Shown: positions 15,596-25,099, counted from the first letter of the stretch. The stretch is 37,082 nucleotides of DNA from a bacterium (GCA_028824015.1 JAPPFC010000020.1:1-37082); one strand, 5' to 3'. Numbers and translations: made by a program. Notes: generated by a model not told the origin, from the sequence alone.

Positions 15596-17431
15596 CTACT
15601 CGACCGTCACGGTCTTGGCGAGGTTGCGGGGTTGGTCCACGTCGAGACCCTTGATGGTGGCCAGGTGATAGGAGAAAAGCTGCAGGGGAACCACCGCCAG
15701 CACCGCGCCGATCAGGTCGGCGTCCTCGGGAAGTGGGATCACCAGGTCCGACGGGATAGCGGCCTCCGCCTGGTCATCGGAGCCCACCAGGGTCACCACC
15801 GTGCCGCCCCGGGCCTTCATCTCAGAGAGATTGGAGAACATCTTTTGACGGAGCCGACGGTCGGTGGCCACTCCGAACACCACCACCCCCGGCTCGATCA
15901 ATGCGATCGGTCCGTGCTTCATCTCCCCCGCCGCATACCCCTCGGCCCGGACATAGGAGAGTTCCTTGAGCTTCAGGGCGCCCTCCAGGGCCGCCGGATA
16001 GTCCACCGAGCGTCCCAGGAAGAAGAAGTCCCGCACGTCACGCCATTCCTCGGCCAGTTCCAGCATCCGGTCGGACAGCCCCAAAACCTCTTCCAGGCGA
16101 TCGGGGAGGCTCCGCAAGGCCTTCGCGGGCCCCACCGCCTCGGCGGGGGTCAGCACCCCCCTCTCGATCGCCATATGCAATCCCAGCAACTGGAGGAGGG
16201 CCATCTGGGTGATGAAGGTCTTGGACGCCGCCACCCCGATCTCGGGTCCGGCCCGGGTCTGCAACACCATGTGGGCTTCGCGCGCCAGGGACGATCCCAC
16301 CACATTGGTGACCGCCGCCACCCTGGCTCCCTGGCCCAGGGCAAACCGGACCGCCCCCAGGGTGTCGGCCGTCTCCCCCGACTGGCTGATCCCGATCACC
16401 AGCGAACGAGCGTCCAGCACCGGATCGCGATAGCGGAACTCCGAGGAGAGGTCCACTTCCACAGGGACCTTCGCCCATCGCTCGAGCGCGTACTTGGCCA
16501 TCATCCCGGCGTGATAGGACGTGCCGCAGGCAACCACGAACACCTTGTCCACGTTTCGGGCCACCTCGGCGGTGAGGCCCGTATCCTCCAACAGGGGCTC
16601 GCCCGCCGGACCGATGCGTCCCAGGAGAGTCGCCGAAACGGCCTGGGGCTGCTCATAGATCTCTTTGAGCATGAAGGTGGGATAGCCACCCTTCTCCGCG
16701 GCTTCCACGTCCCACTCCACTTCCCGTTCCTCGGGTTCGACCTGCTGCCCGGAGAGGTCGGTCATCCTCACCGAGTCCGAGCGAATCTCCACCACCCGTT
16801 CCTCGGGGACAACCATCATGCGACGGGTGTGAGCCATGAAGGCGGGAATGTCCGACGCCAGGAAGTTCTCTCCCGAACCCCGGCCGACCACCAGGGGGCT
16901 TCCCTTTCGACCTCCCACCACCAGGCCCGGATCGGAGCGGCGAACCACCGCCATCGCCAACGCCCCCTCGCAGCGCCGCAGGACCTCGGCCACCGCCTCC
17001 GCCAGGGAGACGCCTCCCAACTCCTCGATGAGATGTGCCGCCACCTCGGTGTCGGTATCAGACGAGAACCCATGCCCCCTCCCCTCCAGCCAGGCCTTCA
17101 ATTCCACCCAGTTCTCGATTATCCCGTTGTGCACGACGGCAATCTCCTGCCCGCAGTCGAAGTGGGGATGGGCGTTGGGAACGGTGGGCGCTCCATGGGT
17201 AGCCCAGCGGGTGTGCCCGACCCCATAGCTCCCCGGAAAGGATTCCGGCTCCCGAGCGACAGCTTCCATCAGGTCGGCGATCTTCCCGACCCTCCTGACG
17301 CTCCGCAGGACCCCGTTCTCCCCGATCACCAACCCCGCGGAGTCATAACCGCGATATTCGAGGCGCGCCAGTCCGCCCAGAAGCAGGTCCTGGGCCGGCC
17401 GCGGCCCCACATAGCCAACGATGCCACACAT
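15596..17431 (-). CDS. glmS: Glutamine-fructose-6-phosphate aminotransferase (isomerizing)
   Basis: 611 residues from ATG 17431, preceded by AAAGGAG. Starts MCGIVGYVG: the Cys after the initiator Met is the glutaminase nucleophile. The class II amidotransferase half (HTRWATHG, HNGIIENW, SDTDTEV) is followed by two SIS sugar-isomerase domains (GTSYHAG, GISQSGETADT, KTFITQ) and the C-terminus DQPRNLAKTVTVE. It makes glucosamine-6-phosphate, the entry to UDP-GlcNAc, and works directly before GlmM in the pathway. It lies 248 bases downstream of glmM; I see no glmS ribozyme signature in that gap. Confidence 0.98.
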   Translation of the reverse strand: MCGIVGYVGPRPAQDLLLGGLARLEYRGYDSAGLVIGENGVLRSVRRVGKIADLMEAVAREPESFPGSYGVGHTRWATHGAPTVPNAHPHFDCGQEIAVVHNGIIENWVELKAWLEGRGHGFSSDTDTEVAAHLIEELGGVSLAEAVAEVLRRCEGALAMAVVRRSDPGLVVGGRKGSPLVVGRGSGENFLASDIPAFMAHTRRMMVVPEERVVEIRSDSVRMTDLSGQQVEPEEREVEWDVEAAEKGGYPTFMLKEIYEQPQAVSATLLGRIGPAGEPLLEDTGLTAEVARNVDKVFVVACGTSYHAGMMAKYALERWAKVPVEVDLSSEFRYRDPVLDARSLVIGISQSGETADTLGAVRFALGQGARVAAVTNVVGSSLAREAHMVLQTRAGPEIGVAASKTFITQMALLQLLGLHMAIERGVLTPAEAVGPAKALRSLPDRLEEVLGLSDRMLELAEEWRDVRDFFFLGRSVDYPAALEGALKLKELSYVRAEGYAAGEMKHGPIALIEPGVVVFGVATDRRLRQKMFSNLSEMKARGGTVVTLVGSDDQAEAAIPSDLVIPLPEDADLIGAVLAVVPLQLFSYHLATIKGLDVDQPRNLAKTVTVE

Positions 17432-17679
17432 GATTGCACACTCCTTTAGAATCCCTGCCCGGAGCGCGCACATGCGACCCTCAAAGATCCACTGCGGGCG
17501 GCCTTTGTCCCCGTCGTCACCGACGGGATTTGCTCCGCTCGTCACGACCGTGGCAGCCGGGAAGGCATCCGCCGAAGGTTCGATCGCCTTCCTCCTCGTC
17601 ACCTCCCGGCAGTCTCCCGGAAGGCCTGGCGCTTGTAGTTCAGGGTCGCTCTGTCATGCACCGAGCCTCGAGTCTTCGG

Positions 17680-19029
17680 TCACTCCCTTTCCATAGCGGG
17701 TTGATCCATCGCCGCGGCTATAACCCCGGCTAAGTCGTGAGCATACCGCTCGGCGAGCTCCGACTCCCGGCATTCTATCATCACCCGCACCACCGGCTCG
17801 GTGCCCGATGGCCTCACCAGCACCCTCCCCGTCTCACCCAACTCCTCTCCCACCCGGGACACCGCCTCCCAGATTTCCGGGAAGCCCTCCACCTCCCGGG
17901 GGCGTTCCACCTCCACATTCACCAGCACCTGCGGAAAGCGCTCCATGGCCCCCGAGCGAAGTTTGGCGAGTCTCTTACCGCTGAGGGCCACCACTTCCAG
18001 CAGTTGCAGAGCCGTGAGCAACCCGTCCCCGGTTACCGCCAGATTCCCGAAGATTATGTGGCCGGACTGCTCTCCTCCCAGCACCGCCCCCCGGCGAACC
18101 ATCTCCTCGCGAACGTACCGGTCCCCGACCCTGGTGAGGGCGGTCTCGATACCCCGGGAGGCCATGGCCAGATTGAAACCCAGATTCGACATGACAGTGG
18201 CCACCACCAGAGGCGGTTCGAGCCGGCCGTTCCGTTGGAGATGGCGAGCCAGGATCGCCATGAGAAAGTCGCCGTCCACGATCGCTCCGGTCTCATCCAC
18301 CGCGATCAGACGATCGGCGTCGCCGTCCAGGGCGAGTCCGATTCGCCCCCCGGAGAGGGACGCGACCCACTCGGGATGGGTGGCGCCGCACCGATGGTTG
18401 ATGCTCGATCCGTCCGAGCAGTCTCCAGTGGTCTGGGTCTCCACCCCCAATGCGCGCAGGACCCGTGGCGCCGCCCGGAAAGCCGCCCCGTTGGCGCAGT
18501 CGACCACCACCGACAACCCGGACAGGTCGGCCGACACCGAGTCAGCCAGCCAGTCCAGGTACAGGTCAACGCCCTCTGGCCACGCCGAGCCCGGGGAGTC
18601 CCCCCTCTCCGGTGCGGACCATTCGTCATCGGCGGGCAGGACGCGCTCGGAGATCTCGGCCTCCACCCCATCGGGGAGCTTGGCGCCGTCGGCTCCGAGC
18701 AGCTTGATGCCGTTGTAGGGAGCCGGGTTGTGGGACGCCGAGATGACCACCCCCATGGCGGCCCCGGCCGCCACCGTCAGATAGCTGATCCCTCCCGCCG
18801 GTATCACGCCGAGATCGACCGGCTCTGCACCGGCGCTCTCCAGGCCGGCGCGAAGGGCGGAGGAAAGCTCCCGACCGGAGGGACGGGTATCCATCCCCAC
18901 CAGGACCCTTCCACCCCCTGCCGACTCACCGGCTGCCCTCCCCACCCCGAAGGCCAGTCCGGCGGTCAGATCCCGACCGGCTATGCCCCTGATGCCGTCG
19001 GTACCGAAAAGGGTCTTCGCCGAAGCCAT
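17680..19029 (-). CDS. glmM: Phosphoglucosamine mutase
   Basis: 449 residues. LFGTDGIRG (7-15) at the N-terminus, catalytic serine S99 in SASHNP, Mg loop LDGDADRLIAVD, GGEQSGHI sugar-binding loop and the phosphate-binding RPSGTEPVVRVM near the C-terminus. Converts glucosamine-6-phosphate to glucosamine-1-phosphate for peptidoglycan and cell-envelope synthesis. Follows rpsI by 31 bases in the conserved actinobacterial order rplM-rpsI-glmM, then glmS. Confidence 0.98.
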   Translation of the reverse strand: MASAKTLFGTDGIRGIAGRDLTAGLAFGVGRAAGESAGGGRVLVGMDTRPSGRELSSALRAGLESAGAEPVDLGVIPAGGISYLTVAAGAAMGVVISASHNPAPYNGIKLLGADGAKLPDGVEAEISERVLPADDEWSAPERGDSPGSAWPEGVDLYLDWLADSVSADLSGLSVVVDCANGAAFRAAPRVLRALGVETQTTGDCSDGSSINHRCGATHPEWVASLSGGRIGLALDGDADRLIAVDETGAIVDGDFLMAILARHLQRNGRLEPPLVVATVMSNLGFNLAMASRGIETALTRVGDRYVREEMVRRGAVLGGEQSGHIIFGNLAVTGDGLLTALQLLEVVALSGKRLAKLRSGAMERFPQVLVNVEVERPREVEGFPEIWEAVSRVGEELGETGRVLVRPSGTEPVVRVMIECRESELAERYAHDLAGVIAAAMDQPAMERE

Positions 19030-19060
19030 GAGCCCTGGCGTCCAGTAAGAACGGGAAGGG

Positions 19061-19453
19061 TTAGCGCTTGGTGTACTGCGGAGCGCGCCGGGCTTTCTTG
19101 AGACCGTACTTCTTGCGCTCCACCACCCGGGCGTCCCGCCGTAAGAGACCCTGCTTCTTGAGGGCTATCCGGAGTCCGGGTTCTATGGTCGCCAGTGCAC
19201 GGGCGATTCCCAGCCGCAGCGCATCGGCCTGACCGGTGACGCCTCCCCCGTGGAGGGTGGCCTTCACGTCATAGCGGCCCCGCGTGCTGGTGATCTCAAG
19301 AGGCTCCAGTACCCGTATCCGGCGGGCGATGGTTGGAAAGTAATCCTCGATGGGGCGGTCGTTCAGGGTTATCTGTCCGCTCCCCTCATACAGCCTCACC
19401 CGGGCTACCGACTCCTTGCGACGTCCGGTCGCCTGTACCAACGGAGCAGCCAT
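19061..19453 (-). CDS. rpsI: 30S ribosomal protein S9
   Basis: 130 residues from ATG 19453. [16 protein letters not shown] (6-21), [19 protein letters not shown] (69-87) and the C-terminal [12 protein letters not shown], whose last Lys-Arg reaches the P-site tRNA, are all canonical. Its start overlaps the rplM stop by one base (TGATG). Confidence 0.98.
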   Translation of the reverse strand: MAAPLVQATGRRKESVARVRLYEGSGQITLNDRPIEDYFPTIARRIRVLEPLEITSTRGRYDVKATLHGGGVTGQADALRLGIARALATIEPGLRIALKKQGLLRRDARVVERKKYGLKKARRAPQYTKR

Positions 19454-19908
19454 CAACCTTCCACCTTTCGGATGTTGAACGCCAGGGGAGCCGGCTTCTG
19501 GGAAGCGTGGGGATGGGATGGGCCGGCATAGACCTTGAGCTTGCGGAACACCTTCCTGCCCAGGCGGTTCTTGGGGAGCATCCCCCGCACCGCCCGCTCG
19601 ATCACCGCCTCCGGACGCCGGTCGATCAGCGACTGGAAGGACTCGGCCTTGATCCCCCCCGGATACCCGGAGTGGCGGTAGTAGATCTTCTTCTCGCTCT
19701 TGGTGGAGGAAACCGCCACCCGCGCGGCGTTTACCACCACCACGTAATCGCCGCCGTCGACGTGGGGTGCGAAGGTGGGCTTGTGCTTCCCACGGATCAC
19801 CTGGGCTATCTCGGAAGCCAGCCTGCCCAGCGGGAGGCCGGTGGCGTCCACCACCCACCAGTCCGGCGGCACCGGGGCGCCCGCCGGCGAATAAGTCCTC
19901 GAGATCAC
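19453..19908 (-). CDS. rplM: 50S ribosomal protein L13
   Basis: 151 residues from a GTG at 19908. [66 protein letters not shown] are standard L13 motifs. The frame is open to about 20007; GTG 19908 gives an N-terminus of normal length (ISRTYSP) but has no Shine-Dalgarno, and a TTG seven codons upstream remains possible. Upstream lies a short leader with an inverted repeat. Confidence 0.93.
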   Translation of the reverse strand: MISRTYSPAGAPVPPDWWVVDATGLPLGRLASEIAQVIRGKHKPTFAPHVDGGDYVVVVNAARVAVSSTKSEKKIYYRHSGYPGGIKAESFQSLIDRRPEAVIERAVRGMLPKNRLGRKVFRKLKVYAGPSHPHASQKPAPLAFNIRKVEG

Positions 19909-19921
19909 AGGTTTAGTTGGC

Positions 19922-19938
19922 GCAGTCAAGCCGGTTGA
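19922..19938 (-). promoter_or_regulatory. Inverted repeat in the rplM leader
   Basis: AGTCAA-N5-TTGACT is a perfect 6-bp inverted repeat 14 bases before the chosen rplM start. Further upstream TATCAT (about 19998-19993) could be a -10. The hairpin could be a leader element controlling rplM-rpsI or simply chance; no motif I know matches it. Confidence 0.3.
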
Positions 19939-20013
19939 CTCCAAAATAGACGAGAGAGCGAGCCGATCCACGACGATCGGTTCGCACCTCCATGATAGCA
20001 GAACCACCGCAGA

Positions 20014-20691
20014 TCAAAATCCGCCATCGGAGGGGTCCCGGCCGTCCAGCGCTTCCGCCAACTGCGCTACCGACGGCACCCGCCGGTTGTGATCGAGGTT
20101 CAGGCCGAGTGGATCCACCAGCCAGGCCTGCGCATAGCCGGCCCCAAGGGCTCCCGCGACGTCGTGATACGAAGAGTCCCCCACATACGCCACCTGCTGG
20201 AAGGAGAGACCGCCCAACTGTTCCACCCCCAGGGCGAAAATCTCGGGATCGGGCTTCTTGAATCCCACTTCCGCCGAGTCGATCACGAACTCGAACAGGT
20301 GGGAGAGTCCCGCCTCCCTCAGAGAGTCCCGGATCGAGCCGTCGGAGTTGGAGATGACCGCGCAACGCAGTCCCCGGTCGAGAATCCGGGTGACGCCGGC
20401 CTCCACTCCCGGGAGGGGATAGGACCACATGCCGTGACCGAACCTTATCCTGGGCCCGGCCTCGGCGGGAGAAGGAACTCCCAGGGTCGTGAAGTAGTGC
20501 TCCAACCACCACTCCCACCCGTACCGGCGCTCGCCTCCCGACCAGAGCCGGGAGTAGGCGTCCATCGCCAGGTAGTGGGCCTCGAAACAGGCATCGGGCT
20601 CCAACTCCACCCCCAAGACCCTGCCCATCAGGCCGGGGTGCTGGAGCACCAACGTCCCTCCCGCATCGAACAACACAGCCTTCAATGCCAT
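20014..20691 (-). CDS. HAD-superfamily hydrolase
   Basis: 225 residues from ATG 20691. Motif I LFDAGGTL has nucleophile D (residue 9) but Gly where many phosphatases have the second Asp (DxG in place of DxD); motif II is ISNSD, motif III the Lys in GFKKPDPEIF, motif IV YVGDSSYHDVAGA. The helical cap after motif I makes it a subclass I HAD of the phosphoglycolate phosphatase/HDHD3 type. Substrate not predictable; the DxG variant raises some doubt about phosphatase chemistry. Starts within the truA stop (TGATG), so it is co-translated with truA, an unusual insertion before rplM. Confidence 0.87.
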   Translation of the reverse strand: MALKAVLFDAGGTLVLQHPGLMGRVLGVELEPDACFEAHYLAMDAYSRLWSGGERRYGWEWWLEHYFTTLGVPSPAEAGPRIRFGHGMWSYPLPGVEAGVTRILDRGLRCAVISNSDGSIRDSLREAGLSHLFEFVIDSAEVGFKKPDPEIFALGVEQLGGLSFQQVAYVGDSSYHDVAGALGAGYAQAWLVDPLGLNLDHNRRVPSVAQLAEALDGRDPSDGGF

Positions 20692-21485
20692 CACTCGACT
20701 CCCGGTCGGCCTTCCCTGGACTCCCCATAACCTACTTCCCAGAGAATCAGACCCTGGGGAGGCGCCACCGGACCGGCTGCCTGCCTGTCCCGGGCGGCCA
20801 GCACCCCCGGGGTCTCCGAAGCATCCCGACGCCCTCTACCCACCTCCACACACCACCCGACCATCGACCTCACCATCTGCTGGCAGAAGGAGGAAGCCAG
20901 CACCTCGAAGGTCAGGTGTCCGGCCTTCTCGGCCCGCCACTGCGCCTCGCGTACCTCCCGGACGGAGGAACGGCCCTGCGCCGCCCGGCAGAAGGAGGCG
21001 AAATCGTGGGTTCCCACCAGGAGGGCGGCCGCCTTGTTCATGGCGTCGATGTCCAGCGGGACGCCCACATGCCAGACCAGGCGCCGATGCATCGGATCGG
21101 CCAGGGGCTCGGTCCGGACATGGTAACGGTAGGCGCGCCACGTCGCCGCAAACCGGGCGCTCCACCCCTTCCCGGCCGGGGACAACCGGTGGACCCTCAC
21201 GTCGGGGGGAAGCAACCGGTTCAACGACCGTATCACCGCCCCCTCATCATCGATCTGCCGGGAGAGCGTCATGCTCACCACCTGGCGTCTGGCATGCACG
21301 CCAGCGTCCGTGCGGCCGGCACAAGTCGTCAGCACCTCCTCCCTCAGCGCCACCGAGAGCGCCTTCTCCAAATCCCCCTGCACGGTGCGAACCTCGGGCT
21401 GGCGGGCGAAGCCCCGAAAGTCGGTCCCCTCATAGGCCAGGTCGAGTCGGTAGGTGAAAACTCGGTTCTCCTGAATCGGCGTCAC
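20691..21485 (-). CDS. truA: tRNA pseudouridine(38-40) synthase TruA
   Basis: 264 residues from GTG 21485. FTYRLDLAYEGTDFRGFARQ (10-29), catalytic D60 in AGRTDAGVHA, LPPDVRV, ARFAATWRAYRY and HDFASFC are canonical. It isomerises uridines 38-40 in the anticodon stem of many tRNAs. GTG lies one base past the membrane-protein stop, supporting coupled translation; the longer upstream frame is shadow. Confidence 0.95.
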   Translation of the reverse strand: MTPIQENRVFTYRLDLAYEGTDFRGFARQPEVRTVQGDLEKALSVALREEVLTTCAGRTDAGVHARRQVVSMTLSRQIDDEGAVIRSLNRLLPPDVRVHRLSPAGKGWSARFAATWRAYRYHVRTEPLADPMHRRLVWHVGVPLDIDAMNKAAALLVGTHDFASFCRAAQGRSSVREVREAQWRAEKAGHLTFEVLASSFCQQMVRSMVGWCVEVGRGRRDASETPGVLAARDRQAAGPVAPPQGLILWEVGYGESREGRPGVE

Positions 21486-21486
21486 C

Positions 21487-21981
21487 TCAGAACAGCCGGG
21501 CGCCCCAGAAGAGTTGGGTGATGATGAGCAAGCCCGCCAGGCTGGCGAGCACCGCCAGCGCCGCCCGCCACCAGACGGTCTCAAATGCTTCGGCGGTGGC
21601 AAAGACCAGCGCCGCCAGAAACCACACCCGCCCCAGCCAGGTCAACGGAGTGGCGAGATAGGTGAGGAGGAGCGGGAGGTGGCAAAAGCCCTGGAGGCGC
21701 ATGATGGTGGACATCGACGTCTCCGACTCGCACAGGACCTTGCCCGCCAGCAGCGTCAACCCCGCAATGATCACCCAAACCATCAGGGAGTTGATCAGGA
21801 TCGCCAACAGGATCCGCCACGAAAAAGGCTCTCCCCCCACCAATTGCCATACATAACCGATCAATGCCACCCCGGAGACCAGCAGGGCGGCGTCGGCGGT
21901 CGCCCGTTGATCCAGAGCGATCTCAACCAGGGAATGTCTCTTGAGAAAGGCGGCCTCGACGGCCCTGCGTATGGCGATCAT
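21487..21981 (-). CDS. Small polytopic membrane protein (Yip1-like)
   Basis: 164 residues with about five hydrophobic segments (31-47, 57-80, 98-112, 114-131, 138-157) after a basic, helical N-terminus. Composition and layout, including RLQGFCHLPLLLTYL after a loop, resemble Yip1/YIP1-domain proteins, but I do not recognise a specific function. It sits between rplQ (37 bases away) and truA (1 base), where many actinobacteria have the two directly adjacent, so it rides in the ribosomal transcript. Confidence 0.75.
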   Translation of the reverse strand: MIAIRRAVEAAFLKRHSLVEIALDQRATADAALLVSGVALIGYVWQLVGGEPFSWRILLAILINSLMVWVIIAGLTLLAGKVLCESETSMSTIMRLQGFCHLPLLLTYLATPLTWLGRVWFLAALVFATAEAFETVWWRAALAVLASLAGLLIITQLFWGARLF

Positions 21982-22018
21982 CGGCGCGTCCCGCCTTGCG
22001 GCTTCCCGGGGCCGTCGG

Positions 22019-22369
22019 TCACACCAACTCGATTACGGCCATCTCCGCTCCGTCCCCGCGGCGAGGACCCAGCTTGACGATCCGGGTATAACCACCCGGG
22101 CGGTGGTTGTAGCGAGGCGCCACCTCATCGAACAGCTTGGTCACCACCTCGGTGTCCCGGATCGTTCTGAGGACGATGCGACGCGAATGCAGGTCTCCCT
22201 TGCGGGCCCGGGTTATCAGCTTCTCCACCACGGGACGCACCGTACGAGCCCGGGCGTGGGTCGTGGTGATCCTCTCGGTCGAGATCAAAGAGGCGGCCAG
22301 ATTGGCCAACATCATGTGGTGGTGGGCAGGCGACCCGCCCAGGCGGGCACCCTTAGGCGGCCGGGGCAT
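22019..22369 (-). CDS. rplQ: 50S ribosomal protein L17
   Basis: 116 residues. [35 protein letters not shown] (22-57) and [31 protein letters not shown] are typical L17. Its start lies within the rpoA 3' end (17-base overlap). Confidence 0.97.
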   Translation of the reverse strand: MPRPPKGARLGGSPAHHHMMLANLAASLISTERITTTHARARTVRPVVEKLITRARKGDLHSRRIVLRTIRDTEVVTKLFDEVAPRYNHRPGGYTRIVKLGPRRGDGAEMAVIELV

Positions 22370-23312
22370 CCGTGGTCTCCTGTTCGCTGAGGCTCAGCCC
22401 CATCTCGTCGAGGCGCTCCTGCACCTCTTCCAGACTGCGCTGGCCGAAATTGGTGATGTCCAAGAGTTGGGCGGAGGTGCAATTCACCAGGTCCCCGACC
22501 GTGGCGATTCCCGAGCGCCGCAGGCAATTGCGGGGTCGCTCCGACAACTCCAGAGCTTCGATGGGAAGATGCAGATCATCGGTGCCGGTCTCGGGGACCG
22601 GGAAGTCGCCCAACTGCAATCCGGTGCCCTCGCCCACCGCGGCGATGAGGCTGACCAGTTCACCCAGGGTCTTCCCCACCGAGGAGACCGCCTGGGAGGG
22701 GCGGATCGAGCCGTCGGTTTCCACGTCGAGGATGAGCCTCTCGTAGTTCGTCATCTGCCCGACCTGGGTGTTCTCCACCGAGTAGGAGACCCGCCGCACC
22801 GGCGAGAAAATGGAGTCGATGGGGATCACACCCACCACACCGCTGGTCTTGGACTTGTTGTCCTCGGCGGACCGATAACCGACGCCGGCATGCGCCCAGG
22901 CCTCGATCTCGAGTTTCCCCTTCTTGGAGAGGGTGGCGATGTGTGCGGTGGGGTTGACCACCGACAGACCGGCGGCAGCCTCGAAAGCACCCGCCGAGAC
23001 CGCGCCGGACCCCGTGGCCCGAAGCGACAATCTCTCCGGCCCGTCGCCTTCCAGGCGCACCACCACCGCCTTGAGATTGAGGATTATGTCCACCACGTCC
23101 TCGACCACTCCCTCGATGGTCGTGAACTCGTGCGCCGCGCCTTCGATCTGCACTGCGGTGATGGCCGCACCCGGGACTCTCGAAAGAAGCGCGCGGCGGA
23201 CGGTGTTACCCAGGGTGTGACCCAGTCCGGGCTCCAACGGCTCCATCACGAACTTCGAGCGGACATCGCTCAGTTCGGTCTCCTCGATCTCAGGACGCTG
23301 AACTATCAGCAT
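22353..23312 (-). CDS. rpoA: RNA polymerase alpha subunit
   Basis: 319 residues. N-terminal assembly domain with [30 protein letters not shown] (26-55); linker about 230-245; C-terminal domain with [15 protein letters not shown] and [15 protein letters not shown]. The Arg and Asn that contact UP-element DNA (E. coli R265 and N268) are kept in RPRN. Last gene but one of the alpha operon, 28 bases downstream of rpsD. Confidence 0.98.
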   Translation of the reverse strand: MLIVQRPEIEETELSDVRSKFVMEPLEPGLGHTLGNTVRRALLSRVPGAAITAVQIEGAAHEFTTIEGVVEDVVDIILNLKAVVVRLEGDGPERLSLRATGSGAVSAGAFEAAAGLSVVNPTAHIATLSKKGKLEIEAWAHAGVGYRSAEDNKSKTSGVVGVIPIDSIFSPVRRVSYSVENTQVGQMTNYERLILDVETDGSIRPSQAVSSVGKTLGELVSLIAAVGEGTGLQLGDFPVPETGTDDLHLPIEALELSERPRNCLRRSGIATVGDLVNCTSAQLLDITNFGQRSLEEVQERLDEMGLSLSEQETTDAPAA

Positions 23313-23340
23313 GGCGAAAACCCCCTTGTACCCGTTCGGG

Positions 23341-23946
23341 CTATTTGGAATAAAGCTCGACGATCAACTGCTCGTTGATCGCTGTGTCAATCTGCGCCCT
23401 GGTGGGCAGACTGAAAACTTCAACTCTGCGCTCGGAGTGGTCGACCGTCAGCCATTCGGGAACATTGCGGCTGAGCGTGTCGATGGCATGTTGCACGATT
23501 ATCAGGTCATTGCTCTTTTCCCGCAGGGTCACCACGTCCCCCTGGCGCACCTGGTAGGAGGGGATGTCCACCTTCCTTCCGTTGACCCGGAAGTGGCCAT
23601 GGTTGACCAACTGGCGGGCCTGCGCCCGGGTGGCGGTCATACCGGAGCGCCAAACCACGTTGTCGAGGCGCAACTCCAGGAACCTGAGCAGGCTTTCCCC
23701 GGTGACCCCCTCGCCGCGGGCGGCCCTCTCGTAATAACCCCGGAATTGCCGCTCCAGCACCCCGTACATGGCGCGCAGCTTCTGCTTCTCGCGCAAGCGG
23801 ATCAGGTAGTCGCTCTCCCTGACGCGCCGACGCCCGTGCTCGCCGGGCGGGTAGGGACGCCGGTCAACGGGGCACTTGCGCGACTGGCAGATCGACTGGC
23901 GGGCCCGGCGGCAAGACTTGTGACGGGGACCGGTGTAACGCGCCAT
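23341..23946 (-). CDS. rpsD: 30S ribosomal protein S4
   Basis: 201 residues from ATG 23946. GPRHKSC...KCPVDRRPYPPGEHG, YGVLERQFRGYYERA and the S4 RNA-binding domain LELRLDNVVWRSGM...ARQLVNHGHFRVNG are clear. The N-terminal zinc site of metal-binding S4 is normally four Cys; here the ligands read H9, C12, C20, C25, with a shorter loop between the pairs. Many actinobacterial S4 proteins have lost this site, so its partial retention is notable. Starts within the rpsK stop. Confidence 0.96.
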   Translation of the reverse strand: MARYTGPRHKSCRRARQSICQSRKCPVDRRPYPPGEHGRRRVRESDYLIRLREKQKLRAMYGVLERQFRGYYERAARGEGVTGESLLRFLELRLDNVVWRSGMTATRAQARQLVNHGHFRVNGRKVDIPSYQVRQGDVVTLREKSNDLIIVQHAIDTLSRNVPEWLTVDHSERRVEVFSLPTRAQIDTAINEQLIVELYSK

Positions 23947-24341
23947 CAGCCCCTTCTTCTCTTCTTGGGGCGGCAGCCGTTGTGGACGGTCGGGGTGGCG
24001 TCGCGCGGTGATCCGGAGACCTCCAGACCCATGTGTTGGAGGGTCCGCCAGGCATCCTTGCCCGGCCCCGTCCCGCTGATGATCACCTCGATCTTCCTTA
24101 CGCCGTGCTCGCCGGCCTGGCGGGCTGCTTCCTCGGCCGCCAACTGTGCGGCATAGGGAGTGGACTTTCGGGAGCCCTTGAATCCCACCGAACCGCCCGA
24201 GGTCCACACGATGGTGTTTCCCTGCTGATCGGTGATGTTGATGATGGTGTTGTTAAAGCTCGCCTTGATATGGGCCCGCGCGTTCGCAATGTTCTTGCGC
24301 TCACGGCGCCGTACCCGTTTCTGCGGTCCTCTGGTTGCCAT
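23946..24341 (-). CDS. rpsK: 30S ribosomal protein S11
   Basis: 131 residues. [48 protein letters not shown] (23-70) and the C-terminal [18 protein letters not shown] are near-universal S11 features. Lies 12 bases after rpsM and overlaps rpsD by one base (TGATG). Confidence 0.98.
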   Translation of the reverse strand: MATRGPQKRVRRRERKNIANARAHIKASFNNTIINITDQQGNTIVWTSGGSVGFKGSRKSTPYAAQLAAEEAARQAGEHGVRKIEVIISGTGPGKDAWRTLQHMGLEVSGSPRDATPTVHNGCRPKKRRRG

Positions 24342-24353
24342 TTCGTCAGTCCC

Positions 24354-24734
24354 TTAGTGCTTGGCCGGCTTCTTCTTGCCGGCGACCGCCATCCGCCGAC
24401 CCTTGCGGGTCCGGCCGTTGGTATGGGTGCGCTGGCCCCGGACCGGCAGCCCTCGACGGTGCCGGATGCCCTGGTAACAATTGATCTCGGTCTTGCGGCG
24501 AATGTTCTGGCTGATCTGTCGCCGCAGATTCCCCTCCACCTGATAGTTGGCGTCGATGAAACGGCGGATGGAGGCGGCCTCCTCCTCGGTGAGATCCCGC
24601 ACCCTGGTCCCCGGTTCGATCCTCAGGTGGTCACAGATTTCCAGCGCCCGGGAGCGGCCCACCCCGAAGATGTAGGTGAGCGAGATCTCCAACCGCTTGT
24701 CCCGGGGAAGATCGACACCGGCGATTCTGGCCAC
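24354..24734 (-). CDS. rpsM: 30S ribosomal protein S13
   Basis: 126 residues. [29 protein letters not shown] (2-30), [29 protein letters not shown] (85-113) and a Lys-rich tail are canonical. 3 bases after rpmJ. Confidence 0.98.
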   Translation of the reverse strand: MARIAGVDLPRDKRLEISLTYIFGVGRSRALEICDHLRIEPGTRVRDLTEEEAASIRRFIDANYQVEGNLRRQISQNIRRKTEINCYQGIRHRRGLPVRGQRTHTNGRTRKGRRMAVAGKKKPAKH

Positions 24735-24737
24735 GGC

Positions 24738-24851
24738 TCAGCCCTGCCTCTGCTTGTGGCGAGGATTCTCACAGATCACCCACACGCGCCCATGGCGCCG
24801 GATGACCTGGCACTTCTCGCACATTCTTCGGGTTGAGGGCTTGACTTTCAT
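24738..24851 (-). CDS. rpmJ: 50S ribosomal protein L36
   Basis: 37 residues, read directly from the minus strand: begins [14 protein letters not shown] and ends HKQRQG. Zinc ligands C11, C14, C27, H32 are all present, so this is the metal-binding form. ATG overlaps the infA stop by 4 bases (ATGA). Confidence 0.96.
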   Translation of the reverse strand: MKVKPSTRRMCEKCQVIRRHGRVWVICENPRHKQRQG

Positions 24852-25069
24852 CTGTATCTCCAGACGATCCTTCCCCTGGTGGGGTCGTAGGCGGACAATT
24901 CGAGGTCCACTCGGTCACCGGGAAGGATCCGAATGTATCTCATGCGCATCTTCCCCGAGACGTGAGCCAGCACAACCAAGCCACCGTCCACCTCCACCTT
25001 GAATGTGGCATTCGGAAGGTTTTGAAGAACGGTGCCTTGGACCCGAACGACAGAATCGTCTTCAGTCAT
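24848..25069 (-). CDS. infA: Translation initiation factor IF-1
   Basis: 73 residues; OB fold with [24 protein letters not shown] (7-30), [26 protein letters not shown] (34-59) and [12 protein letters not shown]. Binds the A site of the 30S subunit during initiation. The 30-base gap from map contains no Shine-Dalgarno-like sequence before the ATG. Confidence 0.97.
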   Translation of the reverse strand: MTEDDSVVRVQGTVLQNLPNATFKVEVDGGLVVLAHVSGKMRMRYIRILPGDRVDLELSAYDPTRGRIVWRYR

Positions 25070-25099
25070 TCAAAGTTAATTGCGCCAACCGGACACATT

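Noticed and set aside
15632..17449. 605-codon plus-strand open frame
   Set aside because: It is antisense to glmS, has a His/Pro/Gly-rich composition typical of GC-rich shadow frames, and shows no domain.
17432..17679. glmS ribozyme or riboswitch upstream of glmS
   Set aside because: I could not recognise the conserved core; the gene has a plain AAAGGAG site and such elements are mainly known from Firmicutes.
22137..23378. 413-codon plus-strand open frame opposite rpoA
   Set aside because: Antisense to rpoA and rplQ, with shadow-type composition.
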